From positions 124,001 through 188,000 of the forward strand of contig NZ_JACOOJ010000006.1 of assembly GCF_014287585.1 (NCBI RefSeq): 64,000 nucleotides of DNA, given 5' to 3'. Made by a program: the position numbers and the translations under genes. The DNA is from Parabacteroides hominis. GTDB lineage: Bacteria; Bacteroidota; Bacteroidia; Bacteroidales; Tannerellaceae. The notes beneath the pieces are model-generated. The model did not search any database. It was given only the letters and a program-made list of their open reading frames with translations, and was not told the DNA's origin. Shown here piece by piece: positions 1 through 9,076 of this stretch (the stretch's first letter is position 1; each line of letters starts with the position of its first letter).

Positions 1-2
1 AC

Positions 3-437
3 CCGAAGAAGGAAGAAGAAAAGCTGATTATCCGCCAGAATATATCAGGAGTAAGACCGGACATCAAACCGATCCTGACCAAAGATGAAATCCTCGAAGC
101 CCGCAAGATCGTACGCGAAGTTTATTTAGACGAAAAGATCGAACGCTATATCGTGGATATCGTATTTGCCACCCGTTTCCCGCAGGAACATGGCTTGGCA
201 AACCTGTCCAACATGATCGCCTTCGGTGCATCTCCGCGTGCATCCATTAACTTGGCATTGGCTGCCCGTGCGTACGCCTTTATCAAACGCAGGGGATATG
301 TGATCCCCGAAGATATCCGTGCCGTATGCCACGACGTGATGCGCCACCGTATCGGCTTGAGCTATGAAGCGGAAGCCAATAACCTGACATCCGAAGAGGT
401 GATCAGCGAAATTCTGAACAAAGTCGAAGTACCCTAA
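3..437 (+). CDS. MoxR-family AAA+ ATPase, C-terminal part (5' end outside window)
   Basis: The open frame enters from the left edge and stops at 435-437, leaving 144 residues of C-terminal lid. MoxR AAA+ ATPases act as chaperones for von Willebrand factor A proteins; here the partners would be the BatA and BatB proteins encoded downstream. The segment contains the conserved ATRFP sequence and the GASPRAS sensor-2 region, followed by a helical lid that ends in EILNKVEVP. The Walker A and B motifs lie outside the window. The gene is first in the Bat (aerotolerance) operon seen here and is separated from the DUF58 gene by about 100 bp of short repeats. Confidence 0.93.
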   Translation, partial: PKKEEEKLIIRQNISGVRPDIKPILTKDEILEARKIVREVYLDEKIERYIVDIVFATRFPQEHGLANLSNMIAFGASPRASINLALAARAYAFIKRRGYVIPEDIRAVCHDVMRHRIGLSYEAEANNLTSEEVISEILNKVEVP

Positions 438-440
438 ATA

Positions 441-540
441 GCTGAAAGTTGAGAGTTGAGAGTTGAGAGTTGCGCAAGCGACTCGTTCTTAACTGTCTTC
501 TTAACTTTCAACTTTCAACTGTCAACTTTCAACTGAATAA
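441..540. repeat. Short GTTGAGA/AACTTTC repeat cluster
   Basis: Four tandem copies of a GTTGAGA-like heptamer are followed about 40 bp later by runs of CTTTCAACT and GTCAACT. The two groups are roughly complementary and could fold as one long imperfect hairpin in the mRNA between the MoxR and DUF58 genes. Similar short A/T heptamer runs occur at 5225-5255 and 41942-41972. Confidence 0.6.
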
Positions 541-541
541 T

Positions 542-1411
542 ATGGAAACAAGTGAACTATTAAAGAAGGTCCGACGGATTGAGATAAAGACTCGCGGCTT
601 GTCCCGCAATATTTTTGCAGGGCAATACCATTCGGCGTTCAAAGGACGCGGTATGGCGTTCAGCGAAGTGCGCGAGTATCAATACGGAGACGATATCCGC
701 GATATCGACTGGAACGTGACCGCCCGTTACGTCCGTCCTTACGTGAAGGTGTTCGAAGAAGAACGTGAATTGACGGTGATGTTGCTGATCGACGTGTCGG
801 GAAGTAGGGACTTTGGTTCCGTGAATGTAATGAAGAAAGAAGTCATTACGGAGATCGCAGCGACACTGGCCTTTTCGGCTATCCAGAACAACGATAAGAT
901 CGGCGTGGTGTTCTTCTCCGACAAGATAGAAAAGTTTATTCCTCCCCAGAAAGGGAAAAAACATATCTTGTATATCATTCGCGAACTGATCGACTTCCAA
1001 CCGGATAAAAAACAGACCAATATCGCACAAGCGCTGAAATATCTGACCAATGCAATCAAGAAGCGTTGCACGGCTTTCCTGATCTCCGACTTTATCGACA
1101 AGGACGGATTCAAGGATGCCTTGACCATCGCCAACCGCAAGCATGACGTTGTTGCCATCCAGGTCTACGACCGCCGGGAGACGGAACTTCCCGCTGTCGG
1201 CTTGATAAAGATCAAAGACGCTGAAAGTGGACAGGAACGCTGGATAGACAGTTCGTCCGCCCATGTGCGTGCCGCCTATAAAGAGTGGTGGGACCGCCGG
1301 CAGGCTGCCATGAGCGATTCGTTCAAGAAATGCCGTGTCGATTCGGTCTCCGTCCGTACGGAAGATGATTATGTGAAAGCATTAATTGCTCTTTTTGACA
1401 AACGTAATTAA
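542..1411 (+). CDS. DUF58 domain protein of the Bat operon
   Basis: This 289-residue cytoplasmic protein has the DUF58 signature (GRGMAFSEVREYQYGDD followed by RDIDWNVTARY) and a VWA-like fold that includes LLIDVSGS, a DxSxS metal-site motif at about residues 82-87. DUF58 proteins regularly sit between MoxR and the Bat VWA proteins and are thought to link the ATPase to its membrane targets. The ATG at 542 is chosen because DUF58 homologues start with a helix like METSELLKKVRRIEI. The frame stays open upstream to 470 but there it translates the repeat cluster. Confidence 0.93.
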   Translation: METSELLKKVRRIEIKTRGLSRNIFAGQYHSAFKGRGMAFSEVREYQYGDDIRDIDWNVTARYVRPYVKVFEEERELTVMLLIDVSGSRDFGSVNVMKKEVITEIAATLAFSAIQNNDKIGVVFFSDKIEKFIPPQKGKKHILYIIRELIDFQPDKKQTNIAQALKYLTNAIKKRCTAFLISDFIDKDGFKDALTIANRKHDVVAIQVYDRRETELPAVGLIKIKDAESGQERWIDSSSAHVRAAYKEWWDRRQAAMSDSFKKCRVDSVSVRTEDDYVKALIALFDKRN

Positions 1412-1420
1412 AGCAAACAA

Positions 1421-2434
1421 ATGAAATTAATAAAGAAAAGCATTCTGTTACTTGCCCTTGCCGGAGCATTCCTGTCCGGTGGGAAAGCGTATGCGCAGCA
1501 GACTCTTGTTGACGTTCGTGTCGACTCTGCCGCCATACTGATCGGAGAGCAGACTGTTTTACATTTGACGGTAACGACAGACAAAGATAAAGCTGTCCAA
1601 CTGGTGATTCCGCGCGACACGTTGATGGCAGGAGTGGAGGTGCTCGAAATACCGAAGGCAGATTCTACCCTGATCGAAAACGACCGTTTGCTGATCAAGC
1701 AGGACTTGCTGGTGACATCTTTCGACTCGTCTCTTTACCTGCTGCCTCCATTCATGGTGATCGACGGGGCGGATACCGTTTACTCCAACCAAGTGGCCTT
1801 GAAGGTGTCGACAGTTCCTGTCAATACAGACAAGCCGGAGGAGTTTTACGATATCAAGAGCGTCTGGAAGCCGCCTTTTGTATTGGCCGATTACTATCCC
1901 TGGATATTCGGCGTGCTGCTGACTCTGTTCCTGATCTGTGTGGTTGCCTACGTGATCAAACGTATGCGTAACCGCCAGTCCATCATACCGTTCAAAAAGC
2001 CGGAACCGAAACTTCCGCCTCACGAACAGGCGATCAAGGAACTCGACGAGATCAAGCAGCAGAAACTCTGGCAACAGGGTCGCAGCAAGGAGTATTATAC
2101 ATTGATTACGGATACGTTGCGCCGCTATATCGTGGATCGTTTCGGCATCAATGCGATGGAAATGACTTCCGGCGAGATACTCGACATCATTCGCAAGCAG
2201 CAGGAGGCGACTTCTGTTTATGAAAGCCTGAAACAGATCATGCAACTGGCCGATTTCGTGAAGTTCGCTAAGATGAATCCGCTGCCCGATGAAAACGATT
2301 TGAGTTTGATGAACGCTTACCTGTTCATCAACCAGACGAAGATCGAAGAGATTCCTGTTCCCGGAGAAGATGGAAAGGGTGAAGGCGAAGAAAAGCCTGT
2401 AGAAAAGAATGATTCAAATATAAGTAAAGAATAA
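1421..2434 (+). CDS. Bat-operon membrane protein (DUF4381-like)
   Basis: A 337-residue protein with an N-terminal signal peptide ending near AYAQ, an extracytoplasmic beta-rich domain (about residues 25-150), one membrane segment (about 156-178) and a charged cytoplasmic helical region, finishing in a Glu/Lys-rich tail. This is the usual make-up of the protein between DUF58 and BatA in Bacteroidetes, resembling a short BatD. It lies 9 bp after the DUF58 gene and 1 bp before batA, so it is clearly cotranscribed. Its biochemical role is unknown; a scaffold for the VWA complex is an inference from position and topology. Confidence 0.85.
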   Translation: MKLIKKSILLLALAGAFLSGGKAYAQQTLVDVRVDSAAILIGEQTVLHLTVTTDKDKAVQLVIPRDTLMAGVEVLEIPKADSTLIENDRLLIKQDLLVTSFDSSLYLLPPFMVIDGADTVYSNQVALKVSTVPVNTDKPEEFYDIKSVWKPPFVLADYYPWIFGVLLTLFLICVVAYVIKRMRNRQSIIPFKKPEPKLPPHEQAIKELDEIKQQKLWQQGRSKEYYTLITDTLRRYIVDRFGINAMEMTSGEILDIIRKQQEATSVYESLKQIMQLADFVKFAKMNPLPDENDLSLMNAYLFINQTKIEEIPVPGEDGKGEGEEKPVEKNDSNISKE

Positions 2435-2435
2435 G

Positions 2436-3422
2436 ATGATATTTGCAAATCCTACATATCTGTATTTGTTATTGTTGCTGATCCCGATGATCGGATGGTA
2501 CGTCTACAAACTGAGCAAGAATCAGGCAAGTTTGCAGGTATCGTCTACGGAGGGTTTCGATGCTCCGGGGGCAAGCTCCTGGAAAGTCTGGCTCCGGCAC
2601 GTCCCCTTCATCTTGCGTATGGCGGCGGTAGCTGTCCTGATCGTGATATTGGCGCGTCCGCAGTCGACTAATAGTTGGCAGAATTCTTCGACGGAAGGTA
2701 TCGACATTGTGTTAGCAATGGATATCTCGACCAGTATGATGGCGCAGGACCTGAAGCCGAACCGCCTGGAGGCATCCAAAGACGTGGCGTCCGCCTTCAT
2801 CAACGGCCGTCCGAACGATAATATCGGTTTGGTCGTATTCGCGGCGGAGAGTTTCACGCAATGCCCGTTGACAACCGACCATACGGTTCTGCTGAACCTC
2901 TTCAAGGATGTCCAGCCGGGTATTATCCAGGATGGGACGGCGATCGGCCTGGGGTTGGCGAATGCAGTCAGCCGTATCAAGGACAGCCAGGCCAAGTCGA
3001 AGGTGATTATCCTGTTGACGGACGGTGTGAACAACCAGGGCGAGATCGCTCCGGTGACGGCCGCCGAGATTGCGAAGACGTTCGGGGTCCGTGTTTATAC
3101 GATCGGTGTCGGGACGCAGGGCAAGGCGCCTTATCCGTTCCAGACAGCCTTCGGTGTCCAGTATATGGATGTCGACGTGGAGATCGACGAGCCGACTCTG
3201 AAACAGATTGCTGCTACGACCGGCGGACAGTATTTCCGTGCGACGGATAATGCCAGCCTGAAGGCGATCTATTCGGAAATCGACAAGATGGAGAAGACGA
3301 AGATCAGCGTGCAGGAATATAGTAAAAAGCAGGAAGAGTACAAGAATTGGGCGATCCTGTTGTTCTCATTGTTGCTGGTCGAGATATTATTGAGAAATAC
3401 ATTGTTAAGAAATATACCGTAA
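2436..3422 (+). CDS. batA: BatA, membrane VWA-domain protein
   Basis: A 328-residue protein with two N-terminal membrane segments (about residues 6-24 and 55-75), a von Willebrand A domain and a C-terminal membrane segment (LLFSLLLVEILL). The metal-ion-dependent adhesion site is intact: DISTS near residue 95, a threonine in the QDGTAIG loop and TDGVNN. BatA and BatB are thought to form an inner-membrane complex needed for oxidative or envelope stress tolerance in Bacteroides fragilis; the exact function is unresolved. The start ATG lies 1 bp after the preceding stop, so translation is probably coupled. Confidence 0.95.
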   Translation: MIFANPTYLYLLLLLIPMIGWYVYKLSKNQASLQVSSTEGFDAPGASSWKVWLRHVPFILRMAAVAVLIVILARPQSTNSWQNSSTEGIDIVLAMDISTSMMAQDLKPNRLEASKDVASAFINGRPNDNIGLVVFAAESFTQCPLTTDHTVLLNLFKDVQPGIIQDGTAIGLGLANAVSRIKDSQAKSKVIILLTDGVNNQGEIAPVTAAEIAKTFGVRVYTIGVGTQGKAPYPFQTAFGVQYMDVDVEIDEPTLKQIAATTGGQYFRATDNASLKAIYSEIDKMEKTKISVQEYSKKQEEYKNWAILLFSLLLVEILLRNTLLRNIP

Positions 3423-3435
3423 ATATAAAAGGCTT

Positions 3436-4455
3436 ATGTTTCGTTTTGCACATCCGGACTTTTTATACTTGCTCTTCCTGCTTCCCGCTTTGGTTGCGTT
3501 CTATGTGTATGCAATCATCCTGAAGAAGAAGGCAATCAAGAAATATGGTAATCCCGAATTGTTGGCAGATTTGATGCCGGAGGTTTCTCCCAAGCGTCAG
3601 CATCTGAAGTTTTGGCTGTTGTTCGGAGCCATCGTGATGGTTATCATAGTTATGGCAGGGCCGCAGTTCGGTTCCAAACTGGAGACAGTGAAACGTCAGG
3701 GAGTGGAGATCATGGTTTGTCTGGACGTATCCAATTCGATGTTGGCGGAAGATGTTTCGCCCGACCGCCTGTCCAAGGCCAAACAGATGCTATCCAAACT
3801 GACTGACGGTTTCTCGAATGATAAAGTCGGGCTGATCGTTTTTGCCGGAGATGCGTTCACGCAGCTTCCGATCACATCCGATTATGTCTCGGCCAAGATG
3901 TTCCTGTCCTCCATCAACCCGTCGATGGTTTCCACGCAGGGTACGGCGATCGGTTCAGCCATCAACCTGGCTGTCCGTTCCTTTACGCCGAGCGAGACGT
4001 CGGACAAGGCGATTATCCTGATTACCGACGGTGAGAACCACGAAGACGATGCCGTGAAGGCCGCTGCTGCAGCAGCAGAAAAAGGCATTCATGTGAACAT
4101 TGTCGGCATGGGCGATCCGAAAGGTTCTCCGATCCCCGTAGACGGCAGCAACAATTATATGAAGGACAAGGAAGGAAATGTCGTGATCACGAAACTGAAT
4201 GAAGAGATGTGCCAGGAGATCGCTGCAGCAGGCCACGGAACGTATGTCCGTGCCGACAACACGAACTCTGCGCTTCGTGCACTTCAGAAGGAGATCGATA
4301 AAATGAATAAATCGGAACTGGACAGCAAAGTCTATTCGGAATATGACGAACGTTTCCAGACGTTTGCCTGGATCGCATTGATCCTGCTTTTGGTGGACTT
4401 CATGACGCTGGACCGCAAGAACCGTATATTCAGAAAAGTAAAATTATTCTCTTAA
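3436..4455 (+). CDS. batB: BatB, membrane VWA-domain protein
   Basis: A paralogue of BatA (339 residues) with the same layout: two N-terminal membrane helices, a VWA domain with a complete MIDAS (DVSNS near residue 95, QGTAIG, TDGENH) and a C-terminal helix (FAWIALILLLVDFM). It follows batA by 13 bp and precedes batC by 4 bp. Tandem BatA/BatB duplication is the norm in this operon. Confidence 0.95.
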   Translation: MFRFAHPDFLYLLFLLPALVAFYVYAIILKKKAIKKYGNPELLADLMPEVSPKRQHLKFWLLFGAIVMVIIVMAGPQFGSKLETVKRQGVEIMVCLDVSNSMLAEDVSPDRLSKAKQMLSKLTDGFSNDKVGLIVFAGDAFTQLPITSDYVSAKMFLSSINPSMVSTQGTAIGSAINLAVRSFTPSETSDKAIILITDGENHEDDAVKAAAAAAEKGIHVNIVGMGDPKGSPIPVDGSNNYMKDKEGNVVITKLNEEMCQEIAAAGHGTYVRADNTNSALRALQKEIDKMNKSELDSKVYSEYDERFQTFAWIALILLLVDFMTLDRKNRIFRKVKLFS

Positions 4456-4459
4456 TGCT

Positions 4460-5221
4460 ATGGACAAGATGAAATGTATGCGAAAATCGATTATATGGAT
4501 GGCGGCATTCATGTTCTGCAGTGGAGCGGTGTTTGCCCAGAAAGCGGAACGTAAGAATGTGCGGGAGGGGAATAAACTTTATGAGACGGAAAAGTTTACC
4601 GAGGCGGAAATCGCCTACCGGAAAAGTTTGGAAGTGAACCCGCGTTCATCCGAAGGAACTTATAACCTGGGGAACGCCCTGTATAAGCAGAAGAAATTCC
4701 CTGAAGCTGCCGAGCAGTACCAGCTGATAGCCGGACAGGGGGAGAAGATGGTCGAAACGCCCGAAGGCAAAGCCCGCCTGGCGGAAATTTATCATAATGT
4801 CGGAAATATTGGCATGCAGAATAAAGAGTATGCCAAAAGTGTCGAAGCTTACAAACAATCTTTGCGCCTGAACCCGAAAGATGATGAGACACGTTATAAT
4901 TTGGCTTTGGCACAAAAATTGTTGCAGGATCAGCAGAATCAGCAGAATGAAGATCAAAATCAGGATCAGAACGAAGACAAGAAGGAAGATCAGGATAAAC
5001 AGGATCAACAGCAGCAGAATCAGGATCAGCAACAACAGCAGGATGATAAGAAGCAGGATAAGACACAGGAACAACAACCGCAGCAGCAAGAGCAGATGAG
5101 CAAGGATAACGCCCAGCAGATGTTGGATGCCTTCCTGCAGGATGAAAAAGACACTCAGGAGAAGGTGAAGAAAGCGCAGGCTCAGCAGCAACAGCGCCGT
5201 CGCACGGATAAGGAGTGGTAG
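4460..5221 (+). CDS. batC: BatC, TPR protein with Gln/Asp-rich tail
   Basis: A 253-residue exported protein with a signal peptide (cleavage near VFAQ) and tetratricopeptide repeats (residues about 30-150, with motifs such as GTYNLGNALY and ETRYNLALAQ). A low-complexity Gln/Asp/Lys/Asn region at about 156-215 follows, then a short helical end (QQMLDAFLQDEKDTQEKVKKAQ). TPR proteins of this operon are presumed periplasmic adaptors for BatA/BatB. An in-frame ATG at 4469 is an alternative start. The Gln-rich tract is encoded by CAG/CAA/GAT runs and could vary in length between strains. Confidence 0.92.
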   Translation: MDKMKCMRKSIIWMAAFMFCSGAVFAQKAERKNVREGNKLYETEKFTEAEIAYRKSLEVNPRSSEGTYNLGNALYKQKKFPEAAEQYQLIAGQGEKMVETPEGKARLAEIYHNVGNIGMQNKEYAKSVEAYKQSLRLNPKDDETRYNLALAQKLLQDQQNQQNEDQNQDQNEDKKEDQDKQDQQQQNQDQQQQQDDKKQDKTQEQQPQQQEQMSKDNAQQMLDAFLQDEKDTQEKVKKAQAQQQQRRRTDKEW

Positions 5222-5262
5222 TTGAAAATTAAGAATTAAGAATTAAGAATTAAAAAATAAGG
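5222..5262. repeat. TAAGAAT heptamer run
   Basis: Consecutive AAGAATT units form the A/T-rich gap between batC and batD. The same motif in the opposite orientation occurs at 41942-41972 after tldD. Confidence 0.6.
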
Positions 5263-5270
5263 ATTGAGGA

Positions 5271-7082
5271 ATGAGGAAATTAGTTTTCTTATTTGTTCTC
5301 TTTGCAACTTTCGGAGTGGTAGCCAGAGCGGCGGATGTGACGTTCAAGGCTTCTGCTCCGGAAGCTGTCGTTATGGGAGAAACTTTCAGATTGTCGTACA
5401 CGGTGAATGCGGAAGGTAAGGATATACGTGTACCGGAAATACCGGACTTCGAGGTATTGATAGGCCCGTCTACTTCCACAAATATGAGTACCCAGATTAT
5501 TAACGGTAAAATGACCACCGAAACGTCATTGACGTTTACCTATATCCTCCAACCGAAGAAAGAGGGTACTTTCAACATCGCACCGGCAACAATCAAGGTA
5601 AAAGGCGCCAATTACACATCTAACGCATTAGTGATAAAAGTGCTTCCTCCCGATAAGGCGGAAGAGGCAACTAAGGGAGGTTCGACCGGTACTGGAATCA
5701 GTAAGGACGATGCCTTTCTGACAATTGATGTTTCTAAACGGAATGTATATGAACAGGAAGGTATTTTGGTTACGTTTAAATTATATGTAAGAAAAGATAT
5801 CGGAGGTATTGACCAGCCTAAGTTCCCTGAATTTACAGGCTTCCTTGCCCAAGAGGTAGAACTGCCGCAAAATAAGCAGTTGGTGATGGAAAACTATAAG
5901 GGAAAGAACTACGGGACTGCTATTATAAAACAAACAGTGCTGTACCCGCAACGCTCAGGGAAGATTACGATCCCTTCCGGGAAACTGGATATTATTTTGC
6001 GTGTGCCTGGACCGGCCAGACAAAGAAGCAGTGTATTCGACGATTTCTTCGGTTCGTCGTCTTATATAGATGTAAAGAAAGAATTGACTACTCCTCCTGT
6101 AACGATCGATGTTAAACCGTTGCCGTCGGGCAAACCGGCTTCATTCTCCGGTGCGGTAGGTAACTTCACTATGACATCCAGCATCAGTTCCAATAACGTA
6201 AAGACAGACGATGCCGTTACTGTGAAGGTGAAAATTTCCGGCAATGGGAACATCAAGCTGGTAAAGAATCCGGAAGTTGTCTTCCCGAACGATTTCGATG
6301 TGTACGATCCGAAGGTGGAGGTAGACATCAAGACTACCACAGCAGGTTCTTCCGGTACGAAGACGATCGAATATATGGCAATCCCGCGTTATGCAGGTGA
6401 TTTCGAAATTCCGGCTATCGCATTCTCTTATTTCGATACGAAGACCGATTCTTATAAGACGATTACATCCGAACCGTACAAGCTACACGTAGAGCAGGGC
6501 AAGGGTGGGGGAACGTCTCCTGTCGTTTCTAACTTCAGCAACAAGGAAAGCGTTAAATACTTGGGTAAGGATATCCGCTACCTGAAGGTGAACAACATTC
6601 ATTTCGTTCCGAATAATGAATTGTTCTTCGGTTCATTCATGTACTATATGTGCTATCTGATCCCGGCAATCCTGTTCATCGTCTTCTTCTTCATCTACCG
6701 CAAGCAGGTGAAAGAGAACTCCAACCTGGCATTGGTTCGTACGAAGAAAGCCAATAAGATGGCAGTAAAACGTCTGAAAAATGCCGGCAAGCTGATGAAG
6801 GAAAACAAGAAAGAAGAATTCTATGATGAAGTGCTTCGCGCCTTGTGGGGCTACCTGAGTGACAAGCTGAGCATCCCGCAGGCCAACCTGACAAAGGATA
6901 ATGTTGAAGTAGAATTGTCCAAGTACGGTGTGGACGACGCGTTGATCAAAGAATTTATGGATATCCTGAACACATGCGAGTTTGCCCGCTATGCTCCGGC
7001 ACAGGCTTCGGATGCGATGGATAAGTTATATGAACTGACAGTAGATGCCATTGGCAAAATGGAAAATACAATTAAAAAGTAA
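5271..7082 (+). CDS. batD: BatD, large extracytoplasmic/membrane protein
   Basis: A 603-residue protein with a signal peptide (cut near VVARA), tandem beta-sandwich BatD modules (residues about 22-440), one membrane helix at about 456-476 and a cytoplasmic helical C-terminus that recalls the tail of the DUF4381-like protein. The BatD family (oxygen-tolerance protein) is the usual partner of BatA/B/C/E. The gene follows batC after a 49-bp A/T repeat gap and is joined to batE by 4 bp, consistent with one operon. Confidence 0.94.
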   Translation: MRKLVFLFVLFATFGVVARAADVTFKASAPEAVVMGETFRLSYTVNAEGKDIRVPEIPDFEVLIGPSTSTNMSTQIINGKMTTETSLTFTYILQPKKEGTFNIAPATIKVKGANYTSNALVIKVLPPDKAEEATKGGSTGTGISKDDAFLTIDVSKRNVYEQEGILVTFKLYVRKDIGGIDQPKFPEFTGFLAQEVELPQNKQLVMENYKGKNYGTAIIKQTVLYPQRSGKITIPSGKLDIILRVPGPARQRSSVFDDFFGSSSYIDVKKELTTPPVTIDVKPLPSGKPASFSGAVGNFTMTSSISSNNVKTDDAVTVKVKISGNGNIKLVKNPEVVFPNDFDVYDPKVEVDIKTTTAGSSGTKTIEYMAIPRYAGDFEIPAIAFSYFDTKTDSYKTITSEPYKLHVEQGKGGGTSPVVSNFSNKESVKYLGKDIRYLKVNNIHFVPNNELFFGSFMYYMCYLIPAILFIVFFFIYRKQVKENSNLALVRTKKANKMAVKRLKNAGKLMKENKKEEFYDEVLRALWGYLSDKLSIPQANLTKDNVEVELSKYGVDDALIKEFMDILNTCEFARYAPAQASDAMDKLYELTVDAIGKMENTIKK

Positions 7083-7086
7083 CGCG

Positions 7087-7854
7087 ATGAAGATGAATAT
7101 AAATATGAAAAAGATCGTATTCTTCCTCCTGGCTCAATTCGTCGCCTTAGGAGCATTTGCCCAAGAGGCAGCGATCAAAGAAGCGGAAGCTGCCTATACG
7201 AAAGAAGACTATGGCAAGGCTATCGAACTCTACGAAGGGCTTCTGAAAACTCATGGCGAATCGGCTGAGATCTACTATAACTTAGGGAACGCCTATTATA
7301 AGGAGAACAAGATTGCTCCGGCCATCCTGAATTACGAACGGGCTTTGCTGCTGGATCCGGGAGACGGGGATATCCGTTTCAACTTGCAGCTGGCACGCCA
7401 GAAGTCTGTCGACAAGATCGAGCCGGTGGGCGATTTCTTCCTCCATCGTTGGTTCGACAAGGTCCAGAACATGGGGGCTGCCGATTCATGGGCACAGACC
7501 GGTATCGTTTGCTTTATCCTTTTTATCGGCTGCCTGATCCTGTTCTTCTTCTCCAAGTGGATCCATTTGAAAAAGATAGGGTTTTACCTGGGGCTGGTAT
7601 TCCTGGTATTGGTGATCTTTGCCAATATCTTTGCCGGAAACCAGAAGAGCGAGTTGGTAAACCGGAAGAGTGCGATCGTATTTGCTCCGACGGTCACGGT
7701 GAAAAGTTCTCCCGATGCAAGCGGAACCGACTTGTTTATTCTGCATGAAGGAACAAAGGTTTCCATCAAAAGCAAGTTGGGAGACTGGAATGAAATAGAA
7801 ATGGAAGATGGAAATGTAGGATGGATGCCGAGCAAAGACATTGAAATCATTTAA
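7087..7854 (+). CDS. batE: BatE, TPR and SH3-like protein
   Basis: A 255-residue protein with a signal peptide, N-terminal TPR units (YYNLGNAYYKENK, NYERALLLDPGD), two membrane helices (about 138-158 and 163-182) and a C-terminal bacterial SH3 fold (about 198-255, including VGWMPSKDIEII). This is the BatE arrangement. The ATG at 7087 avoids overlap with batD; the frame is open upstream to 7045 and a third in-frame ATG lies at 7105. It is the last clear Bat gene; the PAP2 gene begins 24 bp later and may be cotranscribed. Confidence 0.92.
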   Translation: MKMNINMKKIVFFLLAQFVALGAFAQEAAIKEAEAAYTKEDYGKAIELYEGLLKTHGESAEIYYNLGNAYYKENKIAPAILNYERALLLDPGDGDIRFNLQLARQKSVDKIEPVGDFFLHRWFDKVQNMGAADSWAQTGIVCFILFIGCLILFFFSKWIHLKKIGFYLGLVFLVLVIFANIFAGNQKSELVNRKSAIVFAPTVTVKSSPDASGTDLFILHEGTKVSIKSKLGDWNEIEMEDGNVGWMPSKDIEII

Positions 7855-7878
7855 ATATCCGGCACAGAAATCTATCCT

Positions 7879-8571
7879 ATGGTTGAAAAAATACTAATCT
7901 ACGAACGCGACGCGTTCTTTGCGCTTAACGGCAGTGACTCTGCTTTTCTGGATCGTTTTATGTGGATCTTCACAGGAAAGGCAGTTTGGCTGCCGTTAGC
8001 CTTTCTGATCCTGCTGGTCCTGATTTATAAAAAGAACTGGCGCGAATCGTTGCTGATCTTGTTGGCGATCGTATTGGTCGTTACGTTGTGCGACCAGTTT
8101 GCTTCCCACATCTGTAAGCCTGTCTTTACCCGTTTCCGTCCGACTCATCATCCTGATTTTATGGATCAGGTGAAAACGGTCTTCGGTTACCGGGGAGGAC
8201 TTTACGGATTTATCTCCAGCCATGCAGCGAACGCTTTCGGCTTTGCAACTCTTATGGCATTGATAATGCGGGATAAGTTGTTCGGATGGACGATCTTTCT
8301 GTGGGCGGCGCTTACCGCTTATACGCGGGTTTATCTCGGAGTCCATTTCATTTCGGATATCGTGCCGGGCGCCATTGCAGGCGTGTTCTTCGGCTACCTG
8401 GTTTACAAGCTCTATTCTTTCAGCCGTTCAAAGCTATTGCCTGCGGCAGTGAACAACCATGAACCGTTGTATTCGAAGAAACGGATTCGTCTCATAGTCT
8501 ATGCCATATATGTGACGATCCTGATTATTGTCATTTTTAATGTACCGCTTGCGGCTTGCCTGCATAAGTGA
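7879..8571 (+). CDS. PAP2-family membrane phosphatase
   Basis: A 230-residue polytopic membrane protein carrying the three phosphatidic acid phosphatase motifs: KPVFTRFRP (K-x6-RP, near residue 79), a GFISSHA core (SxH, near 112) and RVYLGVHFISD (R-x5-H-x3-D, near 149). Members dephosphorylate lipid phosphates such as undecaprenyl pyrophosphate, phosphatidate or lipid A on the outer side of the inner membrane. Substrate cannot be assigned from sequence. It follows batE closely and is probably the final gene of that transcript. Confidence 0.9.
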   Translation: MVEKILIYERDAFFALNGSDSAFLDRFMWIFTGKAVWLPLAFLILLVLIYKKNWRESLLILLAIVLVVTLCDQFASHICKPVFTRFRPTHHPDFMDQVKTVFGYRGGLYGFISSHAANAFGFATLMALIMRDKLFGWTIFLWAALTAYTRVYLGVHFISDIVPGAIAGVFFGYLVYKLYSFSRSKLLPAAVNNHEPLYSKKRIRLIVYAIYVTILIIVIFNVPLAACLHK

Positions 8572-8685
8572 TACATGTCGTAAAGCATATTTATTTACAC
8601 GGAATAATTTTGTCGCTGTAATTTATAATGACTAAGTTAGTGGCACGAAATTAAACAAAGTATTAACCTTCAAAATAAGGAAGCC

Positions 8686-8961
8686 ATGACAAAAACTATT
8701 ACATTTAATGAACTTCGCAGACTGAAAGACAGCCTGCCTGACGGAAGTACTCACCGTATTGCTGATGAATTAGGAATCTCTGTAGAGACTGTTCGTAATT
8801 ATTTCGGTGGGCACAATTTTAAAGATGGCAAAAGTTGTGGAATACATATTGAACCCGGACCTGACGGAGGTTTGGTAGTATTGGACGATACCACAATATT
8901 CGAACGTGCTTTGCAGATACTTGCTGAAAACGAAGAAGTATCGGAAGCACAGCAGGCGTAA
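8686..8961 (+). CDS. Small putative DNA-binding protein (HTH-like)
   Basis: A 91-residue soluble protein whose N-terminal half reads as a helix-turn-helix (THRIADELGISVETVRNYF, about residues 22-40), followed by a glycine-rich turn and a predicted C-terminal helix. Homologues of this size are common in Bacteroidales and are annotated as DNA-binding; I recognise no experimentally defined function. It stands alone, followed by a strong hairpin terminator. Confidence 0.75.
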   Translation: MTKTITFNELRRLKDSLPDGSTHRIADELGISVETVRNYFGGHNFKDGKSCGIHIEPGPDGGLVVLDDTTIFERALQILAENEEVSEAQQA

Positions 8962-8981
8962 AGAAATTCATTCTCACAAAG

Positions 8982-9026
8982 AAATCCCATAGCTGAATAT
9001 AAAAAGACGCTGTGGGATTTTTTTTT
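8982..9026 (+). terminator. Rho-independent terminator
   Basis: A 12-bp stem (AAATCCCATAGC pairing with GCTGTGGGATTT, one G-U) with a 15-nt loop is followed by a run of T, right after the 91-residue gene. Confidence 0.85.
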
Positions 9027-9076
9027 ACTCAACATTTAGTAATTTCCGATTGTTTAATCCATAAAAACACACGAGT

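Noticed and set aside
470..541. Extended N-terminus of the DUF58 protein
   Set aside because: The extra residues translate the short repeat cluster and do not fit the family start.
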